In this document: positions 1 to 5,211 of the stretch, piece after piece
Position numbering within the stretch: the stretch's first letter is position 1
How the letters are laid out: every line of letters begins with the position of its first letter
Origin: Candidatus Moranbacteria bacterium GW2011_GWE2_36_40
GTDB lineage: Bacteria; Patescibacteriota; Minisyncoccia; Moranbacterales; GWC2-37-73
NCBI GenBank assembly: GCA_000991645.1
Contig: LBRX01000041.1
Coordinates: forward strand, 1 to 9,053
DNA: 9,053 bases
Direction: 5' to 3'
Position numbers and translations under genes: made by a program
The notes under the pieces: model-generated
Seen by the model: only the letters and a program-made list of their open reading frames with translations
Told to the model about the DNA's origin: nothing
Databases searched by the model: none

Positions 1-3
1 CGT

Positions 4-44
4 AAAGTTTGTAAAGTTAGAAAGTTCATAAAGTTTGTAAAGTA
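4..44. repeat. short-period AAAGTT repeat
   Basis: AAAGTT occurs at 4-9, 13-18, 21-26 and 30-35, with a variant AAAGTA at 39-44, so the spacing is 8-9 bp. The stretch has no reading frame of note. It is one of several short-period arrays in the gene-less start of the window; function unknown. Confidence 0.6.
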
Positions 45-73
45 GTTGAAACATACAACATCTTAACACTAGG

Positions 74-95
74 AAACAGGGGAGACCCTGTTTTT
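74..95 (+). terminator. probable intrinsic terminator of an upstream gene
   Basis: The stem AAACAGGG (74-81) pairs perfectly with CCCTGTTT (86-93) around a GAGA tetraloop, and the T-run continues to 95. This fits a Rho-independent terminator for a + strand gene ending before the window. The A-rich left flank means it could also work in the other direction. The T-run is short, so strength is uncertain. Confidence 0.6.
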
Positions 96-139
96 GGTTG
101 AGGTTTTTTATAAATCCGTCTTTTGCATTTTTATCGTAA

Positions 140-235
140 GTTATAAGTTGTAATTCATGGGTTATATGCTTATATGCTATATGTTGTAAGTAGCACGTCA
201 TAAATTATCAGTTGTAAGTTGTAGGTTGTAAGTTA
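140..235. repeat. GTTRTAR heptamer repeats in two clusters
   Basis: Seven-base units of the form GTTRTAR are tandem at 140-153 (GTTATAA, GTTGTAA) and at 211-231 (GTTGTAA, GTTGTAG, GTTGTAA), with a partial unit to 235. Between them lies a second small repeat built on TATATGCT (about 172-185). No coding potential was seen. These are probably replication-slippage or low-complexity spacer sequences. Confidence 0.55.
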
Positions 236-276
236 TTCCTGTGCATAACTTCCAAAAATGGCTCAAAACAGCATGC

Positions 277-304
277 TTGGCATATATTTGACTTGTGGTA
301 TAAT
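277..304 (+). promoter_or_regulatory. promoter of the nrdR-nrdD operon (-35 and extended -10)
   Basis: A -35 like TTGGCA (277-282) is followed after 16 bp by a consensus TATAAT (299-304). TGG directly precedes it, giving an extended -10 (TGnTATAAT). Transcription should start near 311, leaving a leader of almost 200 nt before nrdR. The NrdR box at 316-331 sits just downstream of the predicted start, which supports this being the regulated promoter. An internal TTGACT (288-293) is too close to the -10 to serve as -35. Confidence 0.7.
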
Positions 305-315
305 GGGCTAATGGT

Positions 316-331
316 ACACAACATATAGTGT
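316..331. promoter_or_regulatory. NrdR box (operator)
   Basis: The 16-mer ACACAACATATAGTGT matches the known NrdR-box consensus (acaCwAtATaTwGtgt) at all but one position, and its outer ACAC/GTGT arms are perfectly dyad. It covers about +5 to +20 relative to the predicted start, so bound NrdR would block initiation or escape. NrdR boxes usually come in pairs with centres about 31-32 bp apart; no convincing second box is visible at that spacing on either side. The next gene encodes NrdR, which points to autoregulation of nrdR and its nrdD/nrdG neighbours. Confidence 0.75.
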
Positions 332-400
332 AAAAGCTCACAAAAACATCAATAAGTCAAGTTTTCACAAAAGTTAAAAATAAAAGTTGTCAAGTAGGTG

Positions 401-502
401 TTGGTTAATTAGTTAAATAGTTTATTAGTTAAATAGGACAGACAATTGAAATGAATTGTTCCATAACTAATCAACTAAGAAACTAAGTAACTATTTAACT
501 AA
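401..502. repeat. two facing arrays of 8-bp repeats forming a long imperfect hairpin
   Basis: The left array has five units in strict 8-bp register from 401: TTGGTTAA, TTAGTTAA, ATAGTTTA, TTAGTTAA, ATAGGACA. The right array has AACTAA at 465, 473, 481 and 497, with AACTAT at 489, again every 8 bp. They are reverse complements: 409-422 pairs perfectly with 489-502, and 20 of 22 positions pair for 409-430 against 481-502. An inner ACAATT/AATTGT pair (442-447/454-459) extends the fold. The right arm ends 5 nt before the nrdR ATG, so the transcript could bury the ribosome entry site. Confidence 0.65.
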
Positions 503-507
503 AAATT

Positions 508-960
508 ATGATTTGTCCTTTTTGCGGGCATGGCGACACAAAAGTTGTCGATTCTCGCGACACCAATGATGGCAAAGCAATTCGCAGGCGGCGCGAATGT
601 GAAAAATGTCAGGCACGTTTCAGCACATATGAAGAAATGGAAATCATGCGACTGACAGTTGTAAAACGTGATGGAACACGCCAGGAATATGATCGAAAAA
701 AAATTGAGATTGGCATTCGCAAGGCACTTGAAAAACGTCCGGTCAGTGAAGAAAAAATAGGAAAAGCAATTGGAGACATTGAATATGAAATTCAAGCTCG
801 CGAAAGCAATGAAATCACAAGCAAAGAAATAGGGAAAATGATTTTGGAAAAATTGAAAGAGTTGGATGATGTTGGATATCTTCGCTTCGCAAGTGTCTAC
901 AAATCATTCAAAACAGCTGACAGTTTTAGAAAAGAAATGGAGAAAATGGAAACATCGTGA
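508..960 (+). CDS. nrdR: NrdR, transcriptional repressor of ribonucleotide reductase genes
   Basis: This 150-residue protein has the usual NrdR length and layout. An N-terminal zinc ribbon has CxxC pairs at C3/C6 and C31/C34, with the basic RRRRE stretch before the second pair that contacts DNA in this family. An ATP-cone (about residues 47-137) senses the ATP/dATP ratio; when dATP is high, NrdR binds NrdR boxes and switches off reductase genes. A near-consensus NrdR box lies in its own leader and the anaerobic reductase follows 99 bp downstream, so the target is evident. ATG 508 is the only sensible start because the zinc ribbon begins at residue 3. No Shine-Dalgarno sequence precedes it; the octamer array does. 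Family assignment is firm. Confidence 0.97.
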   Translation: MICPFCGHGDTKVVDSRDTNDGKAIRRRRECEKCQARFSTYEEMEIMRLTVVKRDGTRQEYDRKKIEIGIRKALEKRPVSEEKIGKAIGDIEYEIQARESNEITSKEIGKMILEKLKELDDVGYLRFASVYKSFKTADSFRKEMEKMETS

Positions 961-974
961 TGTCGTTCGAATAT

Positions 975-1019
975 TTCGTAGATTCGTTTCGCCAGCTGGC
1001 GAATAATTCGTAGTTTCGT
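975..1019. repeat. perfect 16-bp palindrome between direct repeats
   Basis: TTCGCCAGCTGGCGAA (988-1003) is a perfect palindrome. It is flanked by a 13-bp direct repeat, TTCGTAGATTCGT (975-987) and TTCGTAGTTTCGT (1007-1019), with one mismatch. The element fills most of the nrdR-nrdD gap and is more GC-rich than its surroundings. There is no T-run after it, so a terminator role is unlikely. It could be a small repeat family or a protein-binding site. Confidence 0.6.
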
Positions 1020-1044
1020 ATCGGTAAAATATAATATAATTCTC

Positions 1045-1051
1045 GGGGGAG
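1045..1051 (+). promoter_or_regulatory. Shine-Dalgarno sequence of nrdD
   Basis: GGGGGAG lies 8 nt before the nrdD ATG at 1060 and fixes that start. It is the only clear ribosome binding site in the window; the other genes have none at a normal distance. Just upstream, TATAAT occurs twice in overlap (1030-1035, 1035-1040) without a good -35, so a secondary nrdD promoter is possible but unproven. Confidence 0.7.
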
Positions 1052-1059
1052 ATAATAAT

Positions 1060-3261
1060 ATGAAAAAACAAAAGAAAGAAGCGGCAAAAAAAGCAGTGAA
1101 GAAAACTGCGCCAAAAAATCTTGTGAAGAAAATTGTGAAACGCTCAGGAAGAGTTGTGCCATTTGATCAGAAGAAAATTGCACTGGCAGTGGAAAGAGCT
1201 TTTTCAGTGACAGGCGAAGGAAACAAATCGGATGCAAAAAGAGTTGCAGACAAAGTTGTGCAGCTTTTGAACAAGAATTTCAAAGTTGGCGAGATTCCAG
1301 CCATTGAACAATTGCAAGATTTGGTTGAGCGCGTGCTCATGATTTTGGATTTTGATGAAACTGCCAAGGCATACATTCTTTATCGCGAACAACACAGAAA
1401 AATTCGTGAGACAGAACATTCATTGGATGAAGCGGTTAGCTTGGTTGACAAATATATTCAAGAGCTTGATTGGCAAGTGAAAGAAAATGCCAACATGGCG
1501 TATTCTCTTCAAGGCTTGAACAACTATATTGCATCTATTGTTTCGAGTAAATATTGGATGAACCGCGTGTATTCCAAAGAAATTCGCCAGGCAAATGAGA
1601 GTGGAGATTTTCATATTCATGATTTGCAATTGGTGGCAGCATATTGTTGTGGATGGGATTTGCAAGATTTGCTTCGACGCGGGTTCACTGGTGTTCCAGG
1701 AAAAGTTGCTTGCAAGCCAGCAAAACATCTTGGTTCAATTTTGGGTCAGATGGTAAATTTTATCTATACTCTTCAGGGAGAAGTCGCCGGAGCGCAAGCG
1801 TTTTCAAATTTCGACACTCTCTTAGCTCCATTTGTTAGATATGACAAGTTGACCTATGCTCAAGTAAAACAGGAAATTCAATCTTTTGTTTTCAATATGA
1901 ATGTTTCAACACGTGTTGGATTTCAAACTCCTTTTTCCAATATAACCATGGACATGACAGCTCCAACTGCATTGGCAAAAGAGGCAGTTATTGCTGGAGG
2001 TGTGCCACAAAAAGAAACTTATGGAGAATTTCAAGATGAAATGAACATGATTAATCGCGCTTTTGCTGAAGTGATGACAGAAGGAGATGCAAGTGGAAGA
2101 ATTTTTACTTTTCCAATTCCAACCTATAATATTTCTAAAGATTTTGATTGGAGTGATAAGCGTTTCGATGCAGTTTGGGAAATGACAGCCAAATATGGAA
2201 TTCCATATTTTGCAAACTTTGTGAATTCAGATATGGATCCTGATGATGCTCGTTCAATGTGTTGTCGACTTCGTCTTGATAATCGAGAATTGCGTAAGCG
2301 TGGTGGAGGATTATTTGGAGCAAATCCACTTACGGGTAGTGTTGGTGTGGTAACGATCAATATGCCGCGAATTGGTTATGTTGCCAAGAATAAAAAAGAA
2401 TTTTTCAAACAGTTGGATGGCCTGATGGATATTGCAAAAGAAAGTTTGGAAACAAAACGTAAGCTTGTTGAGAGTTTGACCGAAAAAGGTTTATATCCAT
2501 ACACAAAGTTTTATCTAGATGCAATTAAGATGCGCCAAGGAGCTTATTGGTCAAATCATTTTTCAACTATTGGGTTGGTGGGCTTGAATGAAGCTTTGGT
2601 AAATTTGATTGGAAAAGATATTACCACCAAAGAAGGACAAGCTTTGGCGGAAGAAATTTTGTCACACATGAGAGAAAAAATGCTTAAGTTTCAAGAAGAA
2701 ACTGGCAGTATGTATAATTTGGAAGCGACCCCAGCCGAAGGAACATCATATCGCTTGGCTCGCAAGGATAGAGAGAAATACCCAGATATTATTTTTGCCA
2801 ATGATATGGCGGTGCGAACAGATGGCGCTGAGCCATATTACACAAATTCTTCTCAATTGCCGGTGCATTTTACTGAAGATCTTTTTGAAGCACTCGATTT
2901 GCAAGAAAAACTTCAAACAAAATATACTGGAGGAACGGTGCTTCATGGATTTTTGGGAGAAAGAATTTGGGACATTGAAATGGTAAAAAATTTGGTGCGA
3001 AAAATTGCCGAAAATTATGCACTTCCATATTTTACTCTCACGCCAACCTTCAGTATTTGCCCTGTTCATGGATATATTCCAGGCGAACAGCCAATCTGTC
3101 CAAAGTGTATTGTTGAACAGAAAACAGAAGTGTACTCTCGTGTTGTTGGATATATTCGCCCAGTTGAACAATGGAACAAGGGAAAGCAAGCAGAATTTGG
3201 AGATCGCAAAGAATATGTTGCCGTAAACTGCGAAACAGTCCCTGCTAAAAAGGTAAAATAA
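1060..3261 (+). CDS. nrdD: NrdD, class III anaerobic ribonucleoside-triphosphate reductase
   Basis: This 733-residue enzyme reduces ribonucleoside triphosphates to deoxyribonucleotides by a glycyl-radical mechanism in the absence of oxygen. After a Lys/Ala-rich tail of about 20 residues comes an ATP-cone (about 22-115) for allosteric control by ATP/dATP. The catalytic barrel follows. It has two double-cysteine sites, C196/C197 (in a CCGWDLQDLL context) and C401/C402 (CCRLRLD), one of each being a plausible active-site cysteine. A zinc site near the end is C667-x2-H670 and C680-x2-C683. The glycyl-radical loop is RVVGY with G697 as the radical residue, then WNKGKQAEF. The loop resembles the Thermotoga-type NrdD as I recall it, not the E. 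coli type, so the electron donor (formate or thiol protein) is left open. It is probably co-transcribed with nrdR and activated by the NrdG encoded two genes downstream. Confidence 0.97.
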   Translation: MKKQKKEAAKKAVKKTAPKNLVKKIVKRSGRVVPFDQKKIALAVERAFSVTGEGNKSDAKRVADKVVQLLNKNFKVGEIPAIEQLQDLVERVLMILDFDETAKAYILYREQHRKIRETEHSLDEAVSLVDKYIQELDWQVKENANMAYSLQGLNNYIASIVSSKYWMNRVYSKEIRQANESGDFHIHDLQLVAAYCCGWDLQDLLRRGFTGVPGKVACKPAKHLGSILGQMVNFIYTLQGEVAGAQAFSNFDTLLAPFVRYDKLTYAQVKQEIQSFVFNMNVSTRVGFQTPFSNITMDMTAPTALAKEAVIAGGVPQKETYGEFQDEMNMINRAFAEVMTEGDASGRIFTFPIPTYNISKDFDWSDKRFDAVWEMTAKYGIPYFANFVNSDMDPDDARSMCCRLRLDNRELRKRGGGLFGANPLTGSVGVVTINMPRIGYVAKNKKEFFKQLDGLMDIAKESLETKRKLVESLTEKGLYPYTKFYLDAIKMRQGAYWSNHFSTIGLVGLNEALVNLIGKDITTKEGQALAEEILSHMREKMLKFQEETGSMYNLEATPAEGTSYRLARKDREKYPDIIFANDMAVRTDGAEPYYTNSSQLPVHFTEDLFEALDLQEKLQTKYTGGTVLHGFLGERIWDIEMVKNLVRKIAENYALPYFTLTPTFSICPVHGYIPGEQPICPKCIVEQKTEVYSRVVGYIRPVEQWNKGKQAEFGDRKEYVAVNCETVPAKKVK

Positions 3262-3313
3262 AAAAAGTATTTTCACTTCTTGTTATTAATAAAAATTAAA
3301 AATAAAAACCTCT

Positions 3314-3580
3314 ATGGAAAAATACATCTGCCATGATTGTGGCAAAGCAATTGAAAACAATGAAGAATATATGCCATACAAAGTTGGCAGTGAACTTTAC
3401 ACAAAATGCAAAGCTTGTCATCAGAAAGATTCTGTTTTGAGAAATTTTCGTCAAACAGAAGTGTACTCTCGTGTTGTTGGATACATTCGTCCTGTGTCAC
3501 AATGGAACAAGGGAAAACAAGCTGAATTTGGCGACCGCAATGAATATGTGGTTGAGCAAGGAACTTGTGCAGCCTGCTAG
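3314..3580 (+). CDS. stand-alone glycyl-radical-loop protein related to the NrdD C-terminus (possible NrdD spare part)
   Basis: This 88-residue protein has two parts. Residues 1-40 hold a knuckle with C6-x2-C9 and C32-x2-C35, a likely zinc site different in spacing from that of NrdD. Residues 47-79 copy the NrdD glycyl-radical loop at 30 of 33 positions, with G56 equivalent to NrdD G697. It ends in CAAC, a second possible metal or redox pair. There is no catalytic barrel and no active-site cysteine pair, so it cannot be a reductase alone. Against nrdD, nine codons in the loop differ silently and three change the residue, which argues for selection and against a decaying duplicate. By analogy with GrcA/YfiD, which replaces an oxygen-cleaved radical domain in pyruvate formate-lyase, it may repair NrdD or hold a radical in trans. 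That role is inference. It lies between nrdD (52 bp) and nrdG (28 bp). No Shine-Dalgarno is visible. Confidence 0.85.
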   Translation: MEKYICHDCGKAIENNEEYMPYKVGSELYTKCKACHQKDSVLRNFRQTEVYSRVVGYIRPVSQWNKGKQAEFGDRNEYVVEQGTCAAC

Positions 3581-3608
3581 ATAGGAAATTAAATTAAAAA
3601 TTACGTGT

Positions 3609-4310
3609 ATGCGTCTTGGTGGTTATCAAAAACTAACCCTAATAGATTTTCCCGGAACGATTGCAACCACAGTTTTTACTGTTGGTTGCAGTTTTCGTTG
3701 TGGTTTCTGTCACAATCCTGAATTGGTAATAAAATCTCAATTTCCAGCACTCAACAATTTGGAAGAAGAATTTTTTGAACATCTTGCAAAAAGAAAGGGG
3801 AAATTGGAAGGAGTTTGCATCACTGGAGGCGAACCAACGATTCAGCCAGATATCATTCAATTTATCAAAAAAATAAAAGCAATGGGTTTTAAGGTTAAGC
3901 TTGATTCCAATGGAACTCGTCCTGATGTGCTCAAAACAATAATCAAGGAGAAGTTGGTTGACTTTATTGCTATGGATATTAAAAACTCTCCTGAGCATTA
4001 CAGTGAGACTGTGGGGCTCAATGCTGACATTGCTCGCATAAAATTGAGTGTGAAGATGATCATGAATAGTCAAATACCATATGAGTTTCGCACTACTGTT
4101 GTTCCCGGGATTCATACTGAGGAAGATTTTGTCAAAATTTCTAAATGGATCAAAGGTGCAAAAGCGTATTATTTGCAAGAATATCGTGAAATGCGAACCA
4201 TAAATCCAAATATGAAAAATATAACAAAAGGAAAAAATATTGATTTGGAAAAAATAAAATCCAACATTGAGAAAAATTTTGGCACCTGTGGGATACGTAT
4301 GAATAACTAG
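3609..4310 (+). CDS. nrdG: NrdG-type radical-SAM activase of anaerobic ribonucleotide reductase
   Basis: This 233-residue radical-SAM enzyme uses a [4Fe-4S] cluster and S-adenosylmethionine to place the radical on the glycine of its partner. The cluster motif is C27-x3-C31-x2-C34 (GCSFRCGFCHNPE), and the SAM-binding GGEP motif is at residues 73-76. The N-terminal GGYQKLTLIDFPG is typical of the longer NrdG form that accompanies Thermotoga-type NrdD. No extra ferredoxin-like cysteine clusters are present. ATG 3609 starts just before the conserved GGYQK segment; the AGGA near 3583 is too far away to be its ribosome site. Its place after nrdD and the small glycyl-loop protein suggests it could activate both. 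A terminator begins 2 nt after the stop codon. Confidence 0.93.
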   Translation: MRLGGYQKLTLIDFPGTIATTVFTVGCSFRCGFCHNPELVIKSQFPALNNLEEEFFEHLAKRKGKLEGVCITGGEPTIQPDIIQFIKKIKAMGFKVKLDSNGTRPDVLKTIIKEKLVDFIAMDIKNSPEHYSETVGLNADIARIKLSVKMIMNSQIPYEFRTTVVPGIHTEEDFVKISKWIKGAKAYYLQEYREMRTINPNMKNITKGKNIDLEKIKSNIEKNFGTCGIRMNN

Positions 4311-4311
4311 G

Positions 4312-4339
4312 AAAAATGCTTTTTCGGAAAGCATTTTTT
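4312..4339 (+). terminator. intrinsic terminator of the nrd operon
   Basis: AAAAATGCTTT (4312-4322) pairs perfectly with AAAGCATTTTT (4328-4338) around a TTCGG loop, and a run of six T follows within the right arm to 4339. The stop codon of nrdG ends at 4310. This is the clearest terminator in the window and separates the deoxynucleotide module from the membrane module. Confidence 0.85.
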
Positions 4340-4341
4340 GA

Positions 4342-4347
4342 TATAAT
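4342..4347 (+). promoter_or_regulatory. extended -10 promoter of the membrane/redox gene group
   Basis: TATAAT (4342-4347) is preceded by TGA, giving TGATATAAT, the extended -10 pattern also seen before nrdR and comEC. No good -35 exists because the upstream bases are the terminator stem. Transcription would start near 4354, about 80 nt before the next gene. Confidence 0.6.
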
Positions 4348-4383
4348 GAAAAAATAGGATGTTTGTTGCGTAGTAATTAATAT

Positions 4384-4410
4384 TGCCAGACGCTGGGTAT
4401 TGTCTTGGCA
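4384..4410 (+). other. small hairpin in the leader of the 4436 gene
   Basis: TGCCAGAC (4384-4391) can pair with GTC-T-TGGCA (4402-4410) with one bulged base. A competing shorter fold pairs CCAG with CTGG (4386-4389/4393-4396). The two cannot form together. No known riboswitch class is recognised, so this is a structural note only. Confidence 0.35.
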
Positions 4411-4435
4411 TGTTTTTAACCTTAAGAACAAAAAA

Positions 4436-4801
4436 ATGCTATTAGAAAAATTAAAAGCTCATGGTGGTAAAATAATGTTTTTTGCAATGAATATCCTGGT
4501 TGTCTTTTCTGGTGTTCTTTTCATGCGTCAGCAGGGTATTGAAAAGACGGCAGATCTTAAGGCTGAGAATGATTTGCAAAAATACAAGTCCATAACTGAC
4601 TACGCTCTTGATGCTCAGCAGCGTATTTTGGCTGACAAGTCTGTGAAAATAAATAGTGTCGCAAACAACCCAGACACAGTGCAAAGGCAAGCTGGAGTTA
4701 CAGTGACAAAAACAATTCCCGCTGTGACAAAAACTGTGACCGTGACAAAACCAGCATCAACCTCTTCATCTTCTGCAAAAACAACAACAAAAAAATCATA
4801 A
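4436..4801 (+). CDS. small single-span membrane protein, function unknown
   Basis: I do not recognise a family. From ATG 4436 the protein has 121 residues: a short basic N-terminus, one membrane span (about 13-30, MFFAMNILVVFSGVLF), a charged helical segment (about 35-65), and a low-complexity tail (about 83-121) of Thr, Val, Lys and Ser with TVTK-like repeats and a run of four Ser. The span lacks a signal-peptidase site, so it is probably an anchor with the tail outside. A TTG at 4400 would add 12 residues in frame, but that extension has no hydrophobic or conserved look, so I prefer 4436. It is first in the membrane module and ends 29 bp before the acidic secreted protein, suggesting a shared transcript. 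Confidence 0.65.
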   Translation: MLLEKLKAHGGKIMFFAMNILVVFSGVLFMRQQGIEKTADLKAENDLQKYKSITDYALDAQQRILADKSVKINSVANNPDTVQRQAGVTVTKTIPAVTKTVTVTKPASTSSSSAKTTTKKS

Positions 4802-4830
4802 GCAATATCTTATAAATATAAAAAAATACT

Positions 4831-5211
4831 ATGTTTAAAAAGAAATTCATGTTTCTCTTGATGTCCACACTTTTGATTTTTGGAGGTAGTTTGTCTTTTT
4901 TTAGTCTTGCGCATGCTGATGATGATAGGGATGAGGAAGAATATGAAAAAGATGATGATGAAGAAGAAGATGACGATGATGATGAAGATGAAGAAAAGAA
5001 ATCAAACGAAACAAAAACCTATGAAGAAACGGTTGTTGTTGAGCCTGCAAAAATAGTCACAGAAAATCAATTGCAAACAGTATTTCTACCCGATCGTGAT
5101 CGTGACGGTATTCCTGATAATGAAGATTTGCATCCTGATATTGCAGAAATATATATCGTGGTGGATGACAATTTGAATGGAATTGTGGATACATTTGAAT
5201 ATGAAAAATGA
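4831..5211 (+). CDS. secreted acidic protein with two calcium-loop motifs
   Basis: This 126-residue protein has a clear signal peptide: MFKKK, a hydrophobic core, and a likely cleavage after AHA at residue 29. The mature N-terminus (30-55) is almost all Asp and Glu. After a linker come two DxDxDG-type loops as in thrombospondin type 3/dockerin repeats: D88-x-D90-x-D92-G-x2-D96-x2-D99, and D112-x-N114-x-N116-G-x2-D120-x2-E123. It should act outside the membrane and bind calcium or another cation. No enzyme motif is visible. The same loop type occurs in the haem protein at 6310, which suggests a common extracellular partner or ion. It overlaps the start of apbE, so the two are probably translated together. 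Small charge-rich proteins are poorly conserved, and no named family is claimed. Confidence 0.8.
   Translation: MFKKKFMFLLMSTLLIFGGSLSFFSLAHADDDRDEEEYEKDDDEEEDDDDDEDEEKKSNETKTYEETVVVEPAKIVTENQLQTVFLPDRDRDGIPDNEDLHPDIAEIYIVVDDNLNGIVDTFEYEK

Noticed and set aside
1..240. CRISPR array
   Set aside because: The repeats are 6-9 bp, directly tandem and without unique spacers.
340..362. Second NrdR box about 31 bp downstream of the first
   Set aside because: Only the first few bases resemble the consensus and the dyad is absent.
958..960. TGA recoded as glycine (genetic code 25)
   Set aside because: TGA closes nrdR, the acidic protein, the haem protein and DUF167 exactly where the families end.
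2746..3276. 176-codon open frame on the minus strand opposite the nrdD end
   Set aside because: It is an antisense shadow of the conserved zinc and radical-loop region of NrdD with no motif of its own.
3262..3313. The small glycyl-loop gene as a frameshifted piece of nrdD
   Set aside because: nrdD already has a complete zinc site and radical loop before its stop; the small frame has its own ATG, its own knuckle and mostly silent differences.
3639..4334. 231-codon open frame on the minus strand opposite nrdG
   Set aside because: It mirrors a clear radical-SAM gene, has no recognisable motifs, and has the Phe/Ile/Asn-rich make-up of an antisense shadow.
4359..4373. Four-codon leader peptide (ATG to TAG) after the 4342 promoter
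   Set aside because: It is too short, with no ribosome site and no attenuator-like codons.
4400..4435. TTG start adding 12 residues to the small membrane protein
   Set aside because: No ribosome site, the segment overlaps the leader hairpin, and ATG 4436 gives a normal basic-then-hydrophobic N-terminus.
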